A stretch of DNA of 64,000 nt from Streptococcus rubneri (GCF_004785935.1 NZ_SRRP01000001.1:620001-684000), one strand, 5' to 3'. Positions 37,109 to 45,501 are shown, counted from the first letter of the stretch. Numbers and translations are program-made. Notes: a model not told the origin generated them from the letters alone.

Positions 37109-37909
37109 TTATGATTTTCGTATAGCCACTAGCCAAGAGGATACTAGGATTTCAATAATAACTAGAAGGATAATCTGAAGAAGAGAACTCTGAACCAGCA
37201 TGAGAACAGCTAGAGTATCGATCAACATATGAGCGAGGATACAAGGAACAGCTCCTTTCGAGTACTCCTTGAGCGCTCCAAATAGGAAAGTATTCCCTAA
37301 AATCATCAAGTAAAAGATGAGATAGTTGGACGAACCTGCTGTAATCCAAGGGAGTTGATAGATAGGAATATGCCAGAGGAACCAGACAAGGGAAAGGACC
37401 ATCATTTTAGTTATAAAGTGCTTGCTAAAGGAAAGATGATCTTGTAAAAACCAACGCCAACCGACTTCTTCCAGACCTCCATATAAAAAGGTCCAGGGAA
37501 AATAGAGGAAGAAGGCCAAGAGGGAGTTTCCAGTAAAGCGAACATTCATGAGCAAGATTGAGATCCCATAATAGATGACTGGGATGAAGAAAGCTAGCAT
37601 CCAGGACAGGTTACTTTCTTTTTGAAGAAAGACCTTTTTGAAAAATTCTCCCAGGGATTTAGTCTCACCTAAGACGAAGGAAAAGCAAAGAGCCGTTGTC
37701 ATGGGAATCAAATTCATCAGGATAAAAAGCAAAGAGCCTCCCATACTACTCCCATCTGGGAAACACCATAGGATAACTTGCCCTACTATATATGTAGCAA
37801 AGAGGGCAGTCAGTGCATACCAGATAGCGACTGATTGTTTTGAAATAAATTTGCTCAAACCTTTCTCGATTTCCTCCTGTTCATTTTCTGTAAAATCTTT
37901 TAAGTCCAT
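37109..37909 (-). CDS. CPBP-family intramembrane metalloprotease
   Basis: A 266-residue membrane protein with CPBP motifs: LEEVGWRWFLQ near residue 146, a histidine in LWHIP and another in CILAHMLIDT. Its cytoplasmic N-terminus MDLKDFTENEQEEIEKGLSK closely matches that of the 103-residue protein at 44125. GGAGG precedes the ATG. Possible roles are protein maturation or bacteriocin self-immunity; none is shown by context. Confidence 0.83.
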   Translation of the reverse strand: MDLKDFTENEQEEIEKGLSKFISKQSVAIWYALTALFATYIVGQVILWCFPDGSSMGGSLLFILMNLIPMTTALCFSFVLGETKSLGEFFKKVFLQKESNLSWMLAFFIPVIYYGISILLMNVRFTGNSLLAFFLYFPWTFLYGGLEEVGWRWFLQDHLSFSKHFITKMMVLSLVWFLWHIPIYQLPWITAGSSNYLIFYLMILGNTFLFGALKEYSKGAVPCILAHMLIDTLAVLMLVQSSLLQIILLVIIEILVSSWLVAIRKS

Positions 37910-38019
37910 AACCTACTCCTCCTTATCTTTATATAGTAGATTTTACACTCTTACATGAGAATATACAACTAATTGGGATGGGATGTTGCTAGCTGTGAAC
38001 AATCATAGAATAAGGAAAA

Positions 38020-38607
38020 TCATGATTTCTTTTTTCCTAAAATACCGTACAAAAAGATCTGATGGATTTGCTTAACGTCTGTTTCTAAATTATCACTATG
38101 GGCTAACTGATTTCCTACACTATTGAGAGCATCCATGACATTTAAAATAAGCTCTGTTGACAAGTCTCTAGCAATCAGCCCCTCTTCTTTCCCGAGATTA
38201 ATATAAGTGCGATAAATATCCCGTTTTTTTGCGGTTATCGCTTTCGTTAGGAGACTTGAGAAAGCGGGATCTCTCACCGTTTTATCTTGAAAATAGTCCG
38301 AGATTTGCTGACTCATTTTCTCCTGACATAGGTCTAAAGCCTGGTCTAATTTTGTATTAAAAGCTAGATTACTTTTTAAAATATCCTCGGCTTGCTGGGT
38401 TATTTCTTCAAACAAGTCATTAACACAGAGAGTCACCAAATTATCTTTGCTCCCAAAATAATTGTAGATAGAAACAGGTGATACTTTCGCTACCTCTGCA
38501 ATAGATTTTATACTCGTTTCCTTAAAACCTTTTTCTTTGAATAGATGCAAAGCTGCTTGAATAATCGCTTGCTTCTTTTTCTCAGTCGTCTTTTGATATT
38601 GATTCAT
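38020..38607 (-). CDS. TetR-family transcriptional regulator
   Basis: A 195-residue TetR protein. The helix-turn-helix is clear: KKQAIIQAALHLFKEKGFKETSIKSIAEVAKVSPVSIYNYFGSKDNLV (about residues 11-58). The C-terminal ligand domain is not diagnostic. The gene is divergent from a methyltransferase gene, with palindromes in the shared promoter region, so it probably represses that gene and itself. GAGGTG precedes the ATG. Confidence 0.9.
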   Translation of the reverse strand: MNQYQKTTEKKKQAIIQAALHLFKEKGFKETSIKSIAEVAKVSPVSIYNYFGSKDNLVTLCVNDLFEEITQQAEDILKSNLAFNTKLDQALDLCQEKMSQQISDYFQDKTVRDPAFSSLLTKAITAKKRDIYRTYINLGKEEGLIARDLSTELILNVMDALNSVGNQLAHSDNLETDVKQIHQIFLYGILGKKKS

Positions 38608-38629
38608 GTGAACACCTCAGTTACTACCA

Positions 38630-38635
38630 ATTGTA
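38630..38635 (-). promoter_or_regulatory. Extended -10 of the TetR gene
   Basis: Minus-strand TGCTACAAT upstream of the TetR start; the nearby AT-rich palindrome at 38647-38667 sits in its -35 zone. Confidence 0.5.
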
Positions 38636-38646
38636 GCATAAGTTTG

Positions 38647-38667
38647 GAATATATACTTGTATATTTC
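38647..38667. promoter_or_regulatory. Imperfect palindrome, possible TetR operator
   Basis: GAATATATACTTGTATATTTC, a near-dyad centred between the two divergent promoters, of the size and base composition common for TetR-family sites. Confidence 0.45.
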
Positions 38668-38675
38668 ATTTTTTC

Positions 38676-38704
38676 TTGCTATTCTGACTACTTTTCTCTA
38701 TAAT
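38676..38704 (+). promoter_or_regulatory. Promoter of the methyltransferase gene
   Basis: -35 TTGCTA (38676-38681), 17-base spacer, consensus -10 TATAAT (38699-38704). Confidence 0.75.
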
Positions 38705-38740
38705 AAAGTTTGAAATTTAATTATTGCTATTTCAAACTTT
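38705..38740. promoter_or_regulatory. 12-bp perfect inverted repeat over the transcript start
   Basis: AAAGTTTGAAAT (38705-38716) and ATTTCAAACTTT (38729-38740) begin right after the -10 of the methyltransferase promoter. It may be an operator or, as RNA, a 5' hairpin that affects stability. Confidence 0.6.
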
Positions 38741-38761
38741 ATTTGCAAAAGGGGGAGGAAC

Positions 38762-39382
38762 ATGCTCATTCAATATCTTATAAAACAGTCTAGAAATCCT
38801 AGTGGTCTTATCGGGCGATTAATTACCAACATCTGGTCGTCCTATTTTAAGAAATTCAGTCTTTGGGCAATCAAACAGACTACTATTTCAGATAATAGTC
38901 GGATTTTAGAAATCGGTTATGGCGGTGGTAGCACTATCAAAAACCTACTTGCTTTAGATAAAAATCTTGACATTCATGGCATTGATATTTCCAAGGAGTC
39001 TTATCAAACCGCTAAACGGATGCTTTTAAAGTCAATAGAAAACGATAGTGTCCAGCTGATGGTTGGAAATGTTGAAAACCTTCCCTACCAAAATCATTAT
39101 TTTGATCTTGTCTTTGCCATTCAGACCCATATTTTCTGGAAAGAATTAAAACAAAGCTTTCAGGAAATCTATCGAGTCATGTCCAATCATTCTACTCTGA
39201 TTATTGCTTCCGAAAAAGAAAAAATTAAGTATCATATGACAGATTATGGAACAAGTTCTGAATTGAGTCAGTTATTAACAAGTATTGGCTTTTCAAAGAT
39301 TGAAGAAAGGCAAAATCACAAATGGGTTTTATATATTGTCACGAAAAGTGAAAAAAATAAGAGTCAAATGGCGACCAAATAG
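38762..39382 (+). CDS. Class I SAM-dependent methyltransferase
   Basis: A 206-residue UbiE/Methyltransf_11-like enzyme. Motif I ILEIGYGGGSTIKNL is near residues 49-63, post-I DIHGIDIS near 74, and LPYQNHYFDLVFAIQTHIFW near 106-125 covers motifs II-III. Substrate unknown; divergent pairing with a TetR regulator suggests inducible detoxification or modification. A strong GGGGGAGG site precedes the ATG at 38762. Confidence 0.87.
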   Translation: MLIQYLIKQSRNPSGLIGRLITNIWSSYFKKFSLWAIKQTTISDNSRILEIGYGGGSTIKNLLALDKNLDIHGIDISKESYQTAKRMLLKSIENDSVQLMVGNVENLPYQNHYFDLVFAIQTHIFWKELKQSFQEIYRVMSNHSTLIIASEKEKIKYHMTDYGTSSELSQLLTSIGFSKIEERQNHKWVLYIVTKSEKNKSQMATK

Positions 39383-39485
39383 CTCTTACTCTACTTGTTG
39401 AGCTTGAATTCACCCTAAAAGTATTTAGGGCAAAGGAAAAGATGACGAGTTCATTAGATTTTTACTAAAACCTTAAAGCCATATC

Positions 39486-39515
39486 AAAAGAGCAGTTCAA
39501 AATAACTGCTCTTTT
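39486..39515. terminator. Bidirectional terminator
   Basis: Perfect 12-bp stem AAAAGAGCAGTT/AACTGCTCTTTT with loop CAAAAT; serves the converging methyltransferase and CPBP genes. Confidence 0.88.
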
Positions 39516-39553
39516 GATTTACAACTTTATGAAGCAATGGAAATTAACCCAGC

Positions 39554-40303
39554 TTAGGATTTAGCTTTCTCTATACTGCTACTAGCAATTCTCATGGCAA
39601 GAAGGATTATCAACACCTTAATCACAAGTGATAGCCATACGCTCTCAGTTGATGACAGTTGCGATAAAGAATTGATCAACGCATGAGTCATGACACAAAT
39701 CCATAAATTTTTCGTTTTATGATACAAGGCCGATAAGATAAAACAGTTAGTTAGCAGTCCAACTAGAAACGGAAGCAACTGAATGACAGCTAAAGAACCA
39801 TCAATGTAAAAGTAAAAAAGATGCCAGCTAGACCAGGCTAAAAAGGTGATCACAGTAGCTGAAAGATAAGGTATTCTTTCCTCCAAAGTTGGTTGAAAGA
39901 AATAACGCCAGCCAATTTCTTCAATCCCACCAAAAAGAAGAGCCTTGAAAAAGAGCACCACTGGTAAGACCAACGATTGAGTGGTAATCTTACCACCTAA
40001 GATAAATGGGAAAAAATCGAGCAGCAAGAAAACAAGCACCAAACAATAATTTGCTAAACTGTCTTTGACTTGAAAAAAATCTTTGAGAACTTGTTTAAAA
40101 CTAGATTGATGGTAACTAATGCTTGCAAGACTGCCCCACAAAGCTGATGACAACCCACCTACAATAACAGCGATAATCCCCATTGGTGATGTAAAATCAA
40201 CCTTGACTCCTCCTACTCTTAAAAGGCAAACCAAAAGGCTGACTCCTAATACTTGACCAAAGGTTCCTAACAAATACATAGATAGGGCTTGCTTTCTACT
40301 CAT
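39554..40303 (-). CDS. CPBP-family intramembrane metalloprotease
   Basis: A 249-residue polytopic membrane protein with the CPBP motif IEEIGWRYFFQ near residue 125, a second histidine in SSWHLFYF and a third in MTHALINS. The closest relative in the window is the CPBP protein at 37109 (shared EEIGWR/EEVGWR context). A weak AAGGA site precedes the ATG. Target unknown. Confidence 0.82.
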   Translation of the reverse strand: MSRKQALSMYLLGTFGQVLGVSLLVCLLRVGGVKVDFTSPMGIIAVIVGGLSSALWGSLASISYHQSSFKQVLKDFFQVKDSLANYCLVLVFLLLDFFPFILGGKITTQSLVLPVVLFFKALLFGGIEEIGWRYFFQPTLEERIPYLSATVITFLAWSSWHLFYFYIDGSLAVIQLLPFLVGLLTNCFILSALYHKTKNLWICVMTHALINSLSQLSSTESVWLSLVIKVLIILLAMRIASSSIEKAKS

Positions 40304-40364
40304 TCGTGATTCCTTTTCTATTCTTTCATCTAGTTCATGACTCTATTAGATTTGGAGCATCCCC

Positions 40365-41228
40365 CTAATCCGCATCGACCCAAAGATGGTATTGTTCACA
40401 ATGGAGACATCGAAAGAGATAGCCACACATAGAACCATCCTTGACTAAGTATTCAGCCACATCCTGAAATTCATCACGCGCCTCATATTCTTCCAAAACT
40501 TGCTCTGCAATGCCCATTTCTTCCAGTTCACGAGTGCCCACTGTCCCCAGATAGGCACAGTAGTCTTGGCAACAGGAGAGCCAATATTCGCCCTGCCAGC
40601 TACTATAGCCTGGAGTTTGACAGAAGAGGATCTGGTCTTTTTCCTTATCCATGACCCCTTGCCAATCAGCATCTTGGATAAACTCTGCTTCAAACTTCTG
40701 GGCAGCACGACCAGTAGAGATACAAGTTGGACAGAGATGTCTTAGCTCCTCCAGACAATAGGGTCTCAAAGCATAATAGATGGTGTGGTCTTCCCCACAT
40801 GAAGGACAGGTCTTAGGCTCCCCTTCCTTAAAGGCACCAGTCCCTAGTGGATCTGGATGATAGCGGAAGGTTGGCAATTCGCTGACTTTCTTCTTATGAG
40901 CCTCTTTTTCTTTTTCGGTCAAGGGACGAGAGAGAGCAAAGCGATCTCCATGACTTAGACTCATCTTTTCTAAGGTGAAAAGTTTCTTAACTTGCTTGCG
41001 ATCAGACTTGTCTACTAGCTCTGAGAAGAGAGCAAAGGCACTGGCATACAAGCCCAACTCCTGATACACATCCACCAAGACCTGCTTAGCTTCTGGAGTT
41101 TCCAGTAAGGTCAGCCGATCCGCAAATTCATAGAAAGCCAGCACGCTGGATGAATCCTTATCTTGCGCTTGGAACTGCTTTTTTAAGTGGATATATTCTT
41201 TCATAGAATCGTTCATAGAATTGCTCAC
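40365..41228 (-). CDS. CbrC (UPF0167)-family protein
   Basis: A 287-residue protein. From about residue 110 it follows the CbrC pattern: LPTFRYHPDPLGTGAF, CPSCGEDHTIYY, CPTCISTGRAA, CQTPGYSSWQGEYWLSCC and the final CLHCEQYHLWVDAD, with four Cys pairs likely to bind zinc. The N-terminal 100 residues are helical. CbrC affects colicin E2 tolerance in E. coli; no such role is implied here. Starts are ambiguous (GTG 41228, ATG 41216, ATG 41204) and none has a good ribosome site. Confidence 0.8.
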   Translation of the reverse strand: MSNSMNDSMKEYIHLKKQFQAQDKDSSSVLAFYEFADRLTLLETPEAKQVLVDVYQELGLYASAFALFSELVDKSDRKQVKKLFTLEKMSLSHGDRFALSRPLTEKEKEAHKKKVSELPTFRYHPDPLGTGAFKEGEPKTCPSCGEDHTIYYALRPYCLEELRHLCPTCISTGRAAQKFEAEFIQDADWQGVMDKEKDQILFCQTPGYSSWQGEYWLSCCQDYCAYLGTVGTRELEEMGIAEQVLEEYEARDEFQDVAEYLVKDGSMCGYLFRCLHCEQYHLWVDAD

Positions 41229-41283
41229 TTTCGTTTTTACAGAGAATCAAATCCTAGTTTTGTTTCCTTCAGGTGATTGTATT

Positions 41284-41673
41284 CTAGCGTTGAAAATGTA
41301 CTTTAAACCCATACTTACCAGCATTTTGCTTGAGTTTTTCAACCAACAGTTCATTCTGTTTACTTTTACCAAAAAAGAAGGGAATGGTCTTTCCATTTCT
41401 GAGTTCGATATAGAAAGCATAGCGACTCCCACCACCAGCGCGACCACGGAGCAATAAATAGGTTATCTGCTTCATCTCTTTCAATGGGATCATACGACGG
41501 CTGAAACACAAAGGCACATGAATGTAGAAGATGCCATTCGAAATGTGGTAAGGTGAAAAAAATGAACCTCCGCTACGTCGACTAGCAAACCACCGACGAA
41601 CGAATAAAGTAATACTGAAGAACCCAATAAAAACAACACCTAATAATAGTGGTCCAGATTCTAAAATCTCCAT
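41284..41673 (-). CDS. Hypothetical membrane-anchored protein
   Basis: A 129-residue protein with one N-terminal hydrophobic helix (about residues 7-24, then RRWFASRR) followed by a beta-rich domain (YHISNGIFYIHVPLCFSRRMIPLKEMKQITYLLL ...) reminiscent of small PH-like bacterial domains. No family recognised. The ATG at 41673 has GGGAG seven bases upstream, preferred over the longer frame to 41712. It lies between a 63-residue membrane protein and the CbrC gene with ~55-base gaps on both sides. Confidence 0.68.
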   Translation of the reverse strand: MEILESGPLLLGVVFIGFFSITLFVRRWFASRRSGGSFFSPYHISNGIFYIHVPLCFSRRMIPLKEMKQITYLLLRGRAGGGSRYAFYIELRNGKTIPFFFGKSKQNELLVEKLKQNAGKYGFKVHFQR

Positions 41674-41726
41674 TCCATTTCTCCCACCATAAATTCTAAA
41701 TACACAATACAATTGTTGACTCGGCC

Positions 41727-41918
41727 TTAATCAGTATGCTTTTTAGTCTTTGTTAATAAGATGATGACACCCACTAAGATTAGAACTCCAATTATAAAAA
41801 CAGCAAGCTCTAATTCTTTAAATCCTTCAATATAGGGTAGGATATACATACTTGATTCTACTAATAGAAAACCGATAAGAATAAGGGCTAGAGCAAAGTA
41901 GCTCCGTTTTTTATTCAT
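41727..41918 (-). CDS. Small two-helix membrane protein
   Basis: A 63-residue protein with helices at about 8-28 and 37-55 and a basic tail (TKTKKHTD). GGAG lies six bases from the ATG. Unrecognised; probably part of the lipoprotein-CbrC cluster. Confidence 0.68.
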   Translation of the reverse strand: MNKKRSYFALALILIGFLLVESSMYILPYIEGFKELELAVFIIGVLILVGVIILLTKTKKHTD

Positions 41919-41972
41919 CTTTAGCTCCTTTCCTTAGCTGGAGTTCCCATCAAACTTAACTAGCTGGAAATT

Positions 41973-42854
41973 CTATTTGGTTTCAACCCATTTTTCATTG
42001 TCCATGATAAAGGGCTTAGCTAAACCTTCACCGGTGTAATCTTGGTATTTGGTCTCCAAGTATTTGTAGACATCTTCCTTAGTCGCAAACTTGATCGCTT
42101 GATAGGGCTCTTCAAAGGTTAGCTTTTCAACAAAGAGATAGCCGTCCTTGGCAGGAACCAAGACACCGACGTGCCCGACAAAAAGGGTATTTCCGTCTAG
42201 GTTATCATGAACGATAACGGAAAGCATGCGGGCATTTTCATTGAACTTGAAGTGAGAAAAATACTCTTCCATCTTCTTGGCGTGAACCTTGACATCCGTT
42301 GTAGCCTCTGTCGGAACCCGTGAATACAGAATGTTAAAGGCTTCCTTGTCTGCCTCATCGAAGATCTTCCCTTTGTCAATGGCATCATTGTCCACGAACA
42401 AGAGTTCACTATCCGCTTTCATCTTAGGAATCTCGATGCGGTTCTTCAACAAGGTATAACTATTAATCCGGCAGTTGGTTCCGACAAAATCTCCCTTTTT
42501 CTTGGTCCACAAGTCACTGATCTTCTCGACATTGTAGTCTGTTTTCTTGAACTTGCTGAAGTCGCCCGTCAAGCCTACAGAGCCAACAATGCTATCATAG
42601 TCCGTGACTAGACCAAGAAACTTGTCTACACTTTCCTGATCCAAATAAGCAGACAAGAGAGCCCGCACTTCTTCGACACTTTCCTTGCTATTGAGGTTGC
42701 TGTATGTTCCCTTGTAGTGCTCCTTGTCTAAACTAGCCTTTTGGACAGTGGAGCTTTCCTGCTTTTCCTTGGATTGCTTTTGGTTGGTCCCACAAGCCGC
42801 TAAAGCAAAGATTGCCAAGGCACTAAGGAGCATTGTTTTTTTTAATTGTTTCAT
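41973..42854 (-). CDS. DUF4300-family lipoprotein
   Basis: A 293-residue lipoprotein: lipobox FALAAC (Cys near residue 21), Lys/Gln/Ser linker, then a globular domain with YSNLNSKESVEEVRALL, GTNCRINSYTL and IVHDNLDGNTLFVGHVGVLV, which matches the DUF4300 pattern. The NCR and GHVGV motifs recall a papain-like or peptidase-like fold but no function is known. AAGGA precedes the ATG. It heads a same-strand cluster of four genes with gaps of 50-55 bases. Confidence 0.8.
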   Translation of the reverse strand: MKQLKKTMLLSALAIFALAACGTNQKQSKEKQESSTVQKASLDKEHYKGTYSNLNSKESVEEVRALLSAYLDQESVDKFLGLVTDYDSIVGSVGLTGDFSKFKKTDYNVEKISDLWTKKKGDFVGTNCRINSYTLLKNRIEIPKMKADSELLFVDNDAIDKGKIFDEADKEAFNILYSRVPTEATTDVKVHAKKMEEYFSHFKFNENARMLSVIVHDNLDGNTLFVGHVGVLVPAKDGYLFVEKLTFEEPYQAIKFATKEDVYKYLETKYQDYTGEGLAKPFIMDNEKWVETK

Positions 42855-43021
42855 TATTGGTTCCTTTTTAAATCATTTTGATCATTCGTGTTTGGATGAT
42901 ATTCTTAAATAGAAAGTTAGTAACCTTTGCACAGTAAGGTTCTCTGTCAGATACTTTTTAGATTTCTTAGCATCTTGCCTATAGTAGGAATTCTACTTTC
43001 ACAGTTAGCCACTAGCTTTCC

Positions 43022-43777
43022 TTAAATTCTGTTTGTTATCATCTCATTTTTTAACATATCACCATAGGCGAGTGGGTCTGATGTTAGTTTGGTGCAATGT
43101 TGGTATCCATTCCAAATCTTCATTTTTGCAAAAGGATATTTCTCTGGTAAAATCCTTCTAGCGCCAATCAGATCAAATTCTTTCGATCCATATGAGAAAG
43201 TGCAGTTCAACTGTTCCTCTTTTGATAGACTCGGCAATTCAACAAATGCACAATCATGACAAATATGTCTGATACTATCCTCATCCATAGCTATAAAGTT
43301 ATCAGCCATTACTTCTGCCGTTTCACCATAAAGTGCAACTATTTTTTTGACCGCTAAACTTCTATTCTTGATGGCCATCCGATGCTTATAGATAAAGAAT
43401 ATCCTTGAAAATACTTCATGGAGCCTCGAAGCTTGCCAGACACTACAACCTTCAAACACGGCTTTATGGATTTTAATGTCCTTGTAATTCAACAATTGAA
43501 GTAAAACCACAGCACCTAAAGAAGCACCAAAAGCTAGATCCAACTCATCAATTTGATGAGTTTTTAAATACTCATAAATGTACTCACTTTCCCTTTTTGC
43601 AGATAGATAGGGAATAGTAGCTGCTTCACCGTGTGCGGATAAATCTGGAATCAAATACCTGTATTCATTTCCCATCTGATCTGATAACAACTGTTTCATT
43701 CCTTGGGCAGAGGATAGCATTGGATGGACTAACAATACGACCTTATTCTTTTCAGAATTCACATCAAGCATTTTCAT
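43022..43777 (-). CDS. Alpha/beta hydrolase
   Basis: A 251-residue alpha/beta-hydrolase: oxyanion region LVHPMLSS near residue 17, nucleophile elbow GASLG with Ser86, and a likely catalytic His in GYQHCTK near 228. Substrate unknown; a second such protein is encoded at 53191. No Shine-Dalgarno is visible; a consensus -10 TATAAT (43789-43794) lies only 11 bases before the ATG, so the 5' leader would be about five bases. Confidence 0.82.
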   Translation of the reverse strand: MKMLDVNSEKNKVVLLVHPMLSSAQGMKQLLSDQMGNEYRYLIPDLSAHGEAATIPYLSAKRESEYIYEYLKTHQIDELDLAFGASLGAVVLLQLLNYKDIKIHKAVFEGCSVWQASRLHEVFSRIFFIYKHRMAIKNRSLAVKKIVALYGETAEVMADNFIAMDEDSIRHICHDCAFVELPSLSKEEQLNCTFSYGSKEFDLIGARRILPEKYPFAKMKIWNGYQHCTKLTSDPLAYGDMLKNEMITNRI

Positions 43778-43794
43778 ATCAGGACCCTATTATA

Positions 43795-44079
43795 CCTTCC
43801 TAAATCATTTTATTCTCTATAAAAAAACTGCAATGGAGGTAACTATCTGACTCGCATGATCCAGTTATATCCAAGTATATTTTCACTTATTGGTGGAGAG
43901 CAACTCTTGCACACATATGATAGTTTAATTTTTATGTCAGTTCATAGCTTGAGGACCTTAAATACTCTACAGCATATGAAACGGAGCTTACTAGACATTG
44001 CGGATGGATACCTAGTCTCCTTCTCTTATATTATAGTTTAAATTCAATTCAAGTCCAACTATTTTTAACAAAATAACAA
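43795..44079. other. Spacer without a supported gene
   Basis: About 285 bases between two minus-strand genes. A 61-codon plus-strand frame (43856-44041) is open, but the nearest GGAGG is 17 or more bases from its ATG and the product resembles nothing I know. No structured RNA recognised. Confidence 0.45.
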
Positions 44080-44109
44080 TAAAAAGAGCTGGCAGACTAT
44101 CCAGCTCTC
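44080..44109 (-). terminator. Terminator of the 103-residue protein gene
   Basis: AGAGCTGG/CCAGCTCT stem; TTTTT on the minus strand. Confidence 0.85.
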
Positions 44110-44124
44110 AATGAATAATGAATC

Positions 44125-44436
44125 CTATTTAATCTTGTGTTTGTTCATCTTTTCTTCAAAGATTTCTGTCATGATGACACGCAATTCTTCCCGTTCTTTT
44201 TCAGGAAGGTCTCCTTGACGCTTGGCCACGGCATAGAGTTCAGGATAGCGCATAGCCACACGTTCAATCGTCTTTGTTGTTGCATGCCCTCTGACAAAGA
44301 AAGGAATACGCTTGATCCATTCCTGCGGGACAAGAGCGAGCAACTTCTTCGCCGCTTCTTTATCAGAAATCTCAGCTGTACTCAATCCTTGCTTGATTTG
44401 TTCTTTTTCTTTTTCTGTAAAATCTTTTAATTCCAT
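44125..44436 (-). CDS. Hypothetical helical protein sharing an N-terminal motif with a CPBP protease
   Basis: A 103-residue charged, mostly helical soluble protein. Its start MELKDFTEKEKEQIKQGLS aligns with the first 19 residues of the CPBP protease at 37109 (MDLKDFTENEQEEIEKGLS). The remainder (KKLLALVPQEWIKRIPFFVRG ... EIFEEKMNKHK) is unrecognised. GAGG precedes the ATG and a strong terminator follows, so it is a single gene. Confidence 0.7.
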   Translation of the reverse strand: MELKDFTEKEKEQIKQGLSTAEISDKEAAKKLLALVPQEWIKRIPFFVRGHATTKTIERVAMRYPELYAVAKRQGDLPEKEREELRVIMTEIFEEKMNKHKIK

Positions 44437-44586
44437 AGTAAATTCCTCATTTGTTTATCTAAGGACATATTATACACCTATGTAGGGGAAAGTACAATTA
44501 AAGGAACTGAAAAATAGAACATGGGTAAGTCATCCCTAACTCTATCTTTTAATCGTTAAATCTTATGAAGTATATTGATTTCAGAT

Positions 44587-45447
44587 TTACTGTGGAGCAT
44601 CTCCCTTTTGCTTTAAATAATAGTCACTTGCCTCAGTTAGTTTTTTATAATAATGATCGTAACTCTTACTAAATTGTCTAATCAGAGGAATAGCTACTTC
44701 ATAGTAGTGATGGTTAATCAAAAATGTTTTCAGTTGATCTTGAATATTTTTCAGTGGACTTGTTTTGTAATCATCACTGTTCAAATAGCGATCATAAATA
44801 GAAATTGTGTCCTTATTTTCATTATGCCACTTTTCATAACTTTCTATCGCAGCTATCTTAGCTTCATTAACCTCTTTTAAGGTCTTCATATTAAAACTAG
44901 AACTCAGTTCATCAACATAATCCTGTTCTTCTCTGCTTAACTCAAAGGTTGGAAGGCTATCTAAATATTGAATATACTTCTTAAATGCTTCTTCTCCATC
45001 TTTTGACAAGGGCTCCTGTAAAAAAGGTTGATAGGCAGCAAATAAGCATTGCCCCAAGTATCCTGGAAATGCTCTTTCGAGTCTCTTATAAATGGAGTCC
45101 TCAGCTTCGATGACCGCAAGTTTTTCATTGATCAGATCCGTATCTGCACCTTTGATATAGAGATCGAACACTACTTTCCGTTTCTCATCACTTTCTAGTT
45201 CTTGCTCTTTTCTTCTGAGAATACTAGATGCAGTAGCCCCATCTGACTTCAGACAGTCCTTTATTTCTGTTATGGTTAGCCCTAATTTTTTAAACAAGGC
45301 AATCTTATTCAGAATCTCTACATCCTTTTCCGAATATTCCCTATACCCATTTTCTAGTCTTCGAGGATGAATAAAACCTTTTTCTTCATAGTATTCTAGT
45401 GCTTTTCGAGTTAAACCTGTTATTTTTTGAATATCATTTCTTAACAT
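44587..45447 (-). CDS. MerR-family regulator with large effector domain
   Basis: A 286-residue regulator. The N-terminal MerR domain reads IQKITGLTRKALEYYEEKGFI and ENGYREYSEKDVEILNKIALFKKLGLTITEIKDCL (residues 6-66), then a coiled segment and a long helical C-terminal region (about 110-286) which could bind a drug-like ligand as in BmrR/TipA-type activators. Its own promoter has a 19-base spacer with a central dyad, the hallmark of MerR activation, so autoregulation is likely. GGGGGTG precedes the ATG. Confidence 0.87.
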   Translation of the reverse strand: MLRNDIQKITGLTRKALEYYEEKGFIHPRRLENGYREYSEKDVEILNKIALFKKLGLTITEIKDCLKSDGATASSILRRKEQELESDEKRKVVFDLYIKGADTDLINEKLAVIEAEDSIYKRLERAFPGYLGQCLFAAYQPFLQEPLSKDGEEAFKKYIQYLDSLPTFELSREEQDYVDELSSSFNMKTLKEVNEAKIAAIESYEKWHNENKDTISIYDRYLNSDDYKTSPLKNIQDQLKTFLINHHYYEVAIPLIRQFSKSYDHYYKKLTEASDYYLKQKGDAPQ

Positions 45448-45470
45448 GATCTTGCACCCCCTTTATCTAT

Positions 45471-45501
45471 ATGATACTCCTGTCCCCAAGGGACATGTCA
45501 A
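45471..45501 (-). promoter_or_regulatory. MerR-type promoter with 19-base spacer and central dyad
   Basis: Minus-strand -35 TTGACA (45496-45501), 19-base spacer, -10 TATCAT (45471-45476). The spacer contains TGTCCCTTGGGGACA (45481-45495), a 6-3-6 dyad. This is the classical geometry of promoters untwisted by MerR activators. Confidence 0.82.

Noticed and set aside
39407-39430. CCCTAAA/TTTAGGG hairpin after the methyltransferase gene as terminator
   Set aside because: No T-run follows on either strand; the perfect hairpin at 39486-39515 is the better terminator.
43856-44041. 61-codon plus-strand frame in a gene-free stretch
   Set aside because: Nearest GGAGG is too far from the ATG, no promoter or terminator pairing, product unrecognised. 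Kept only as a note on the spacer.
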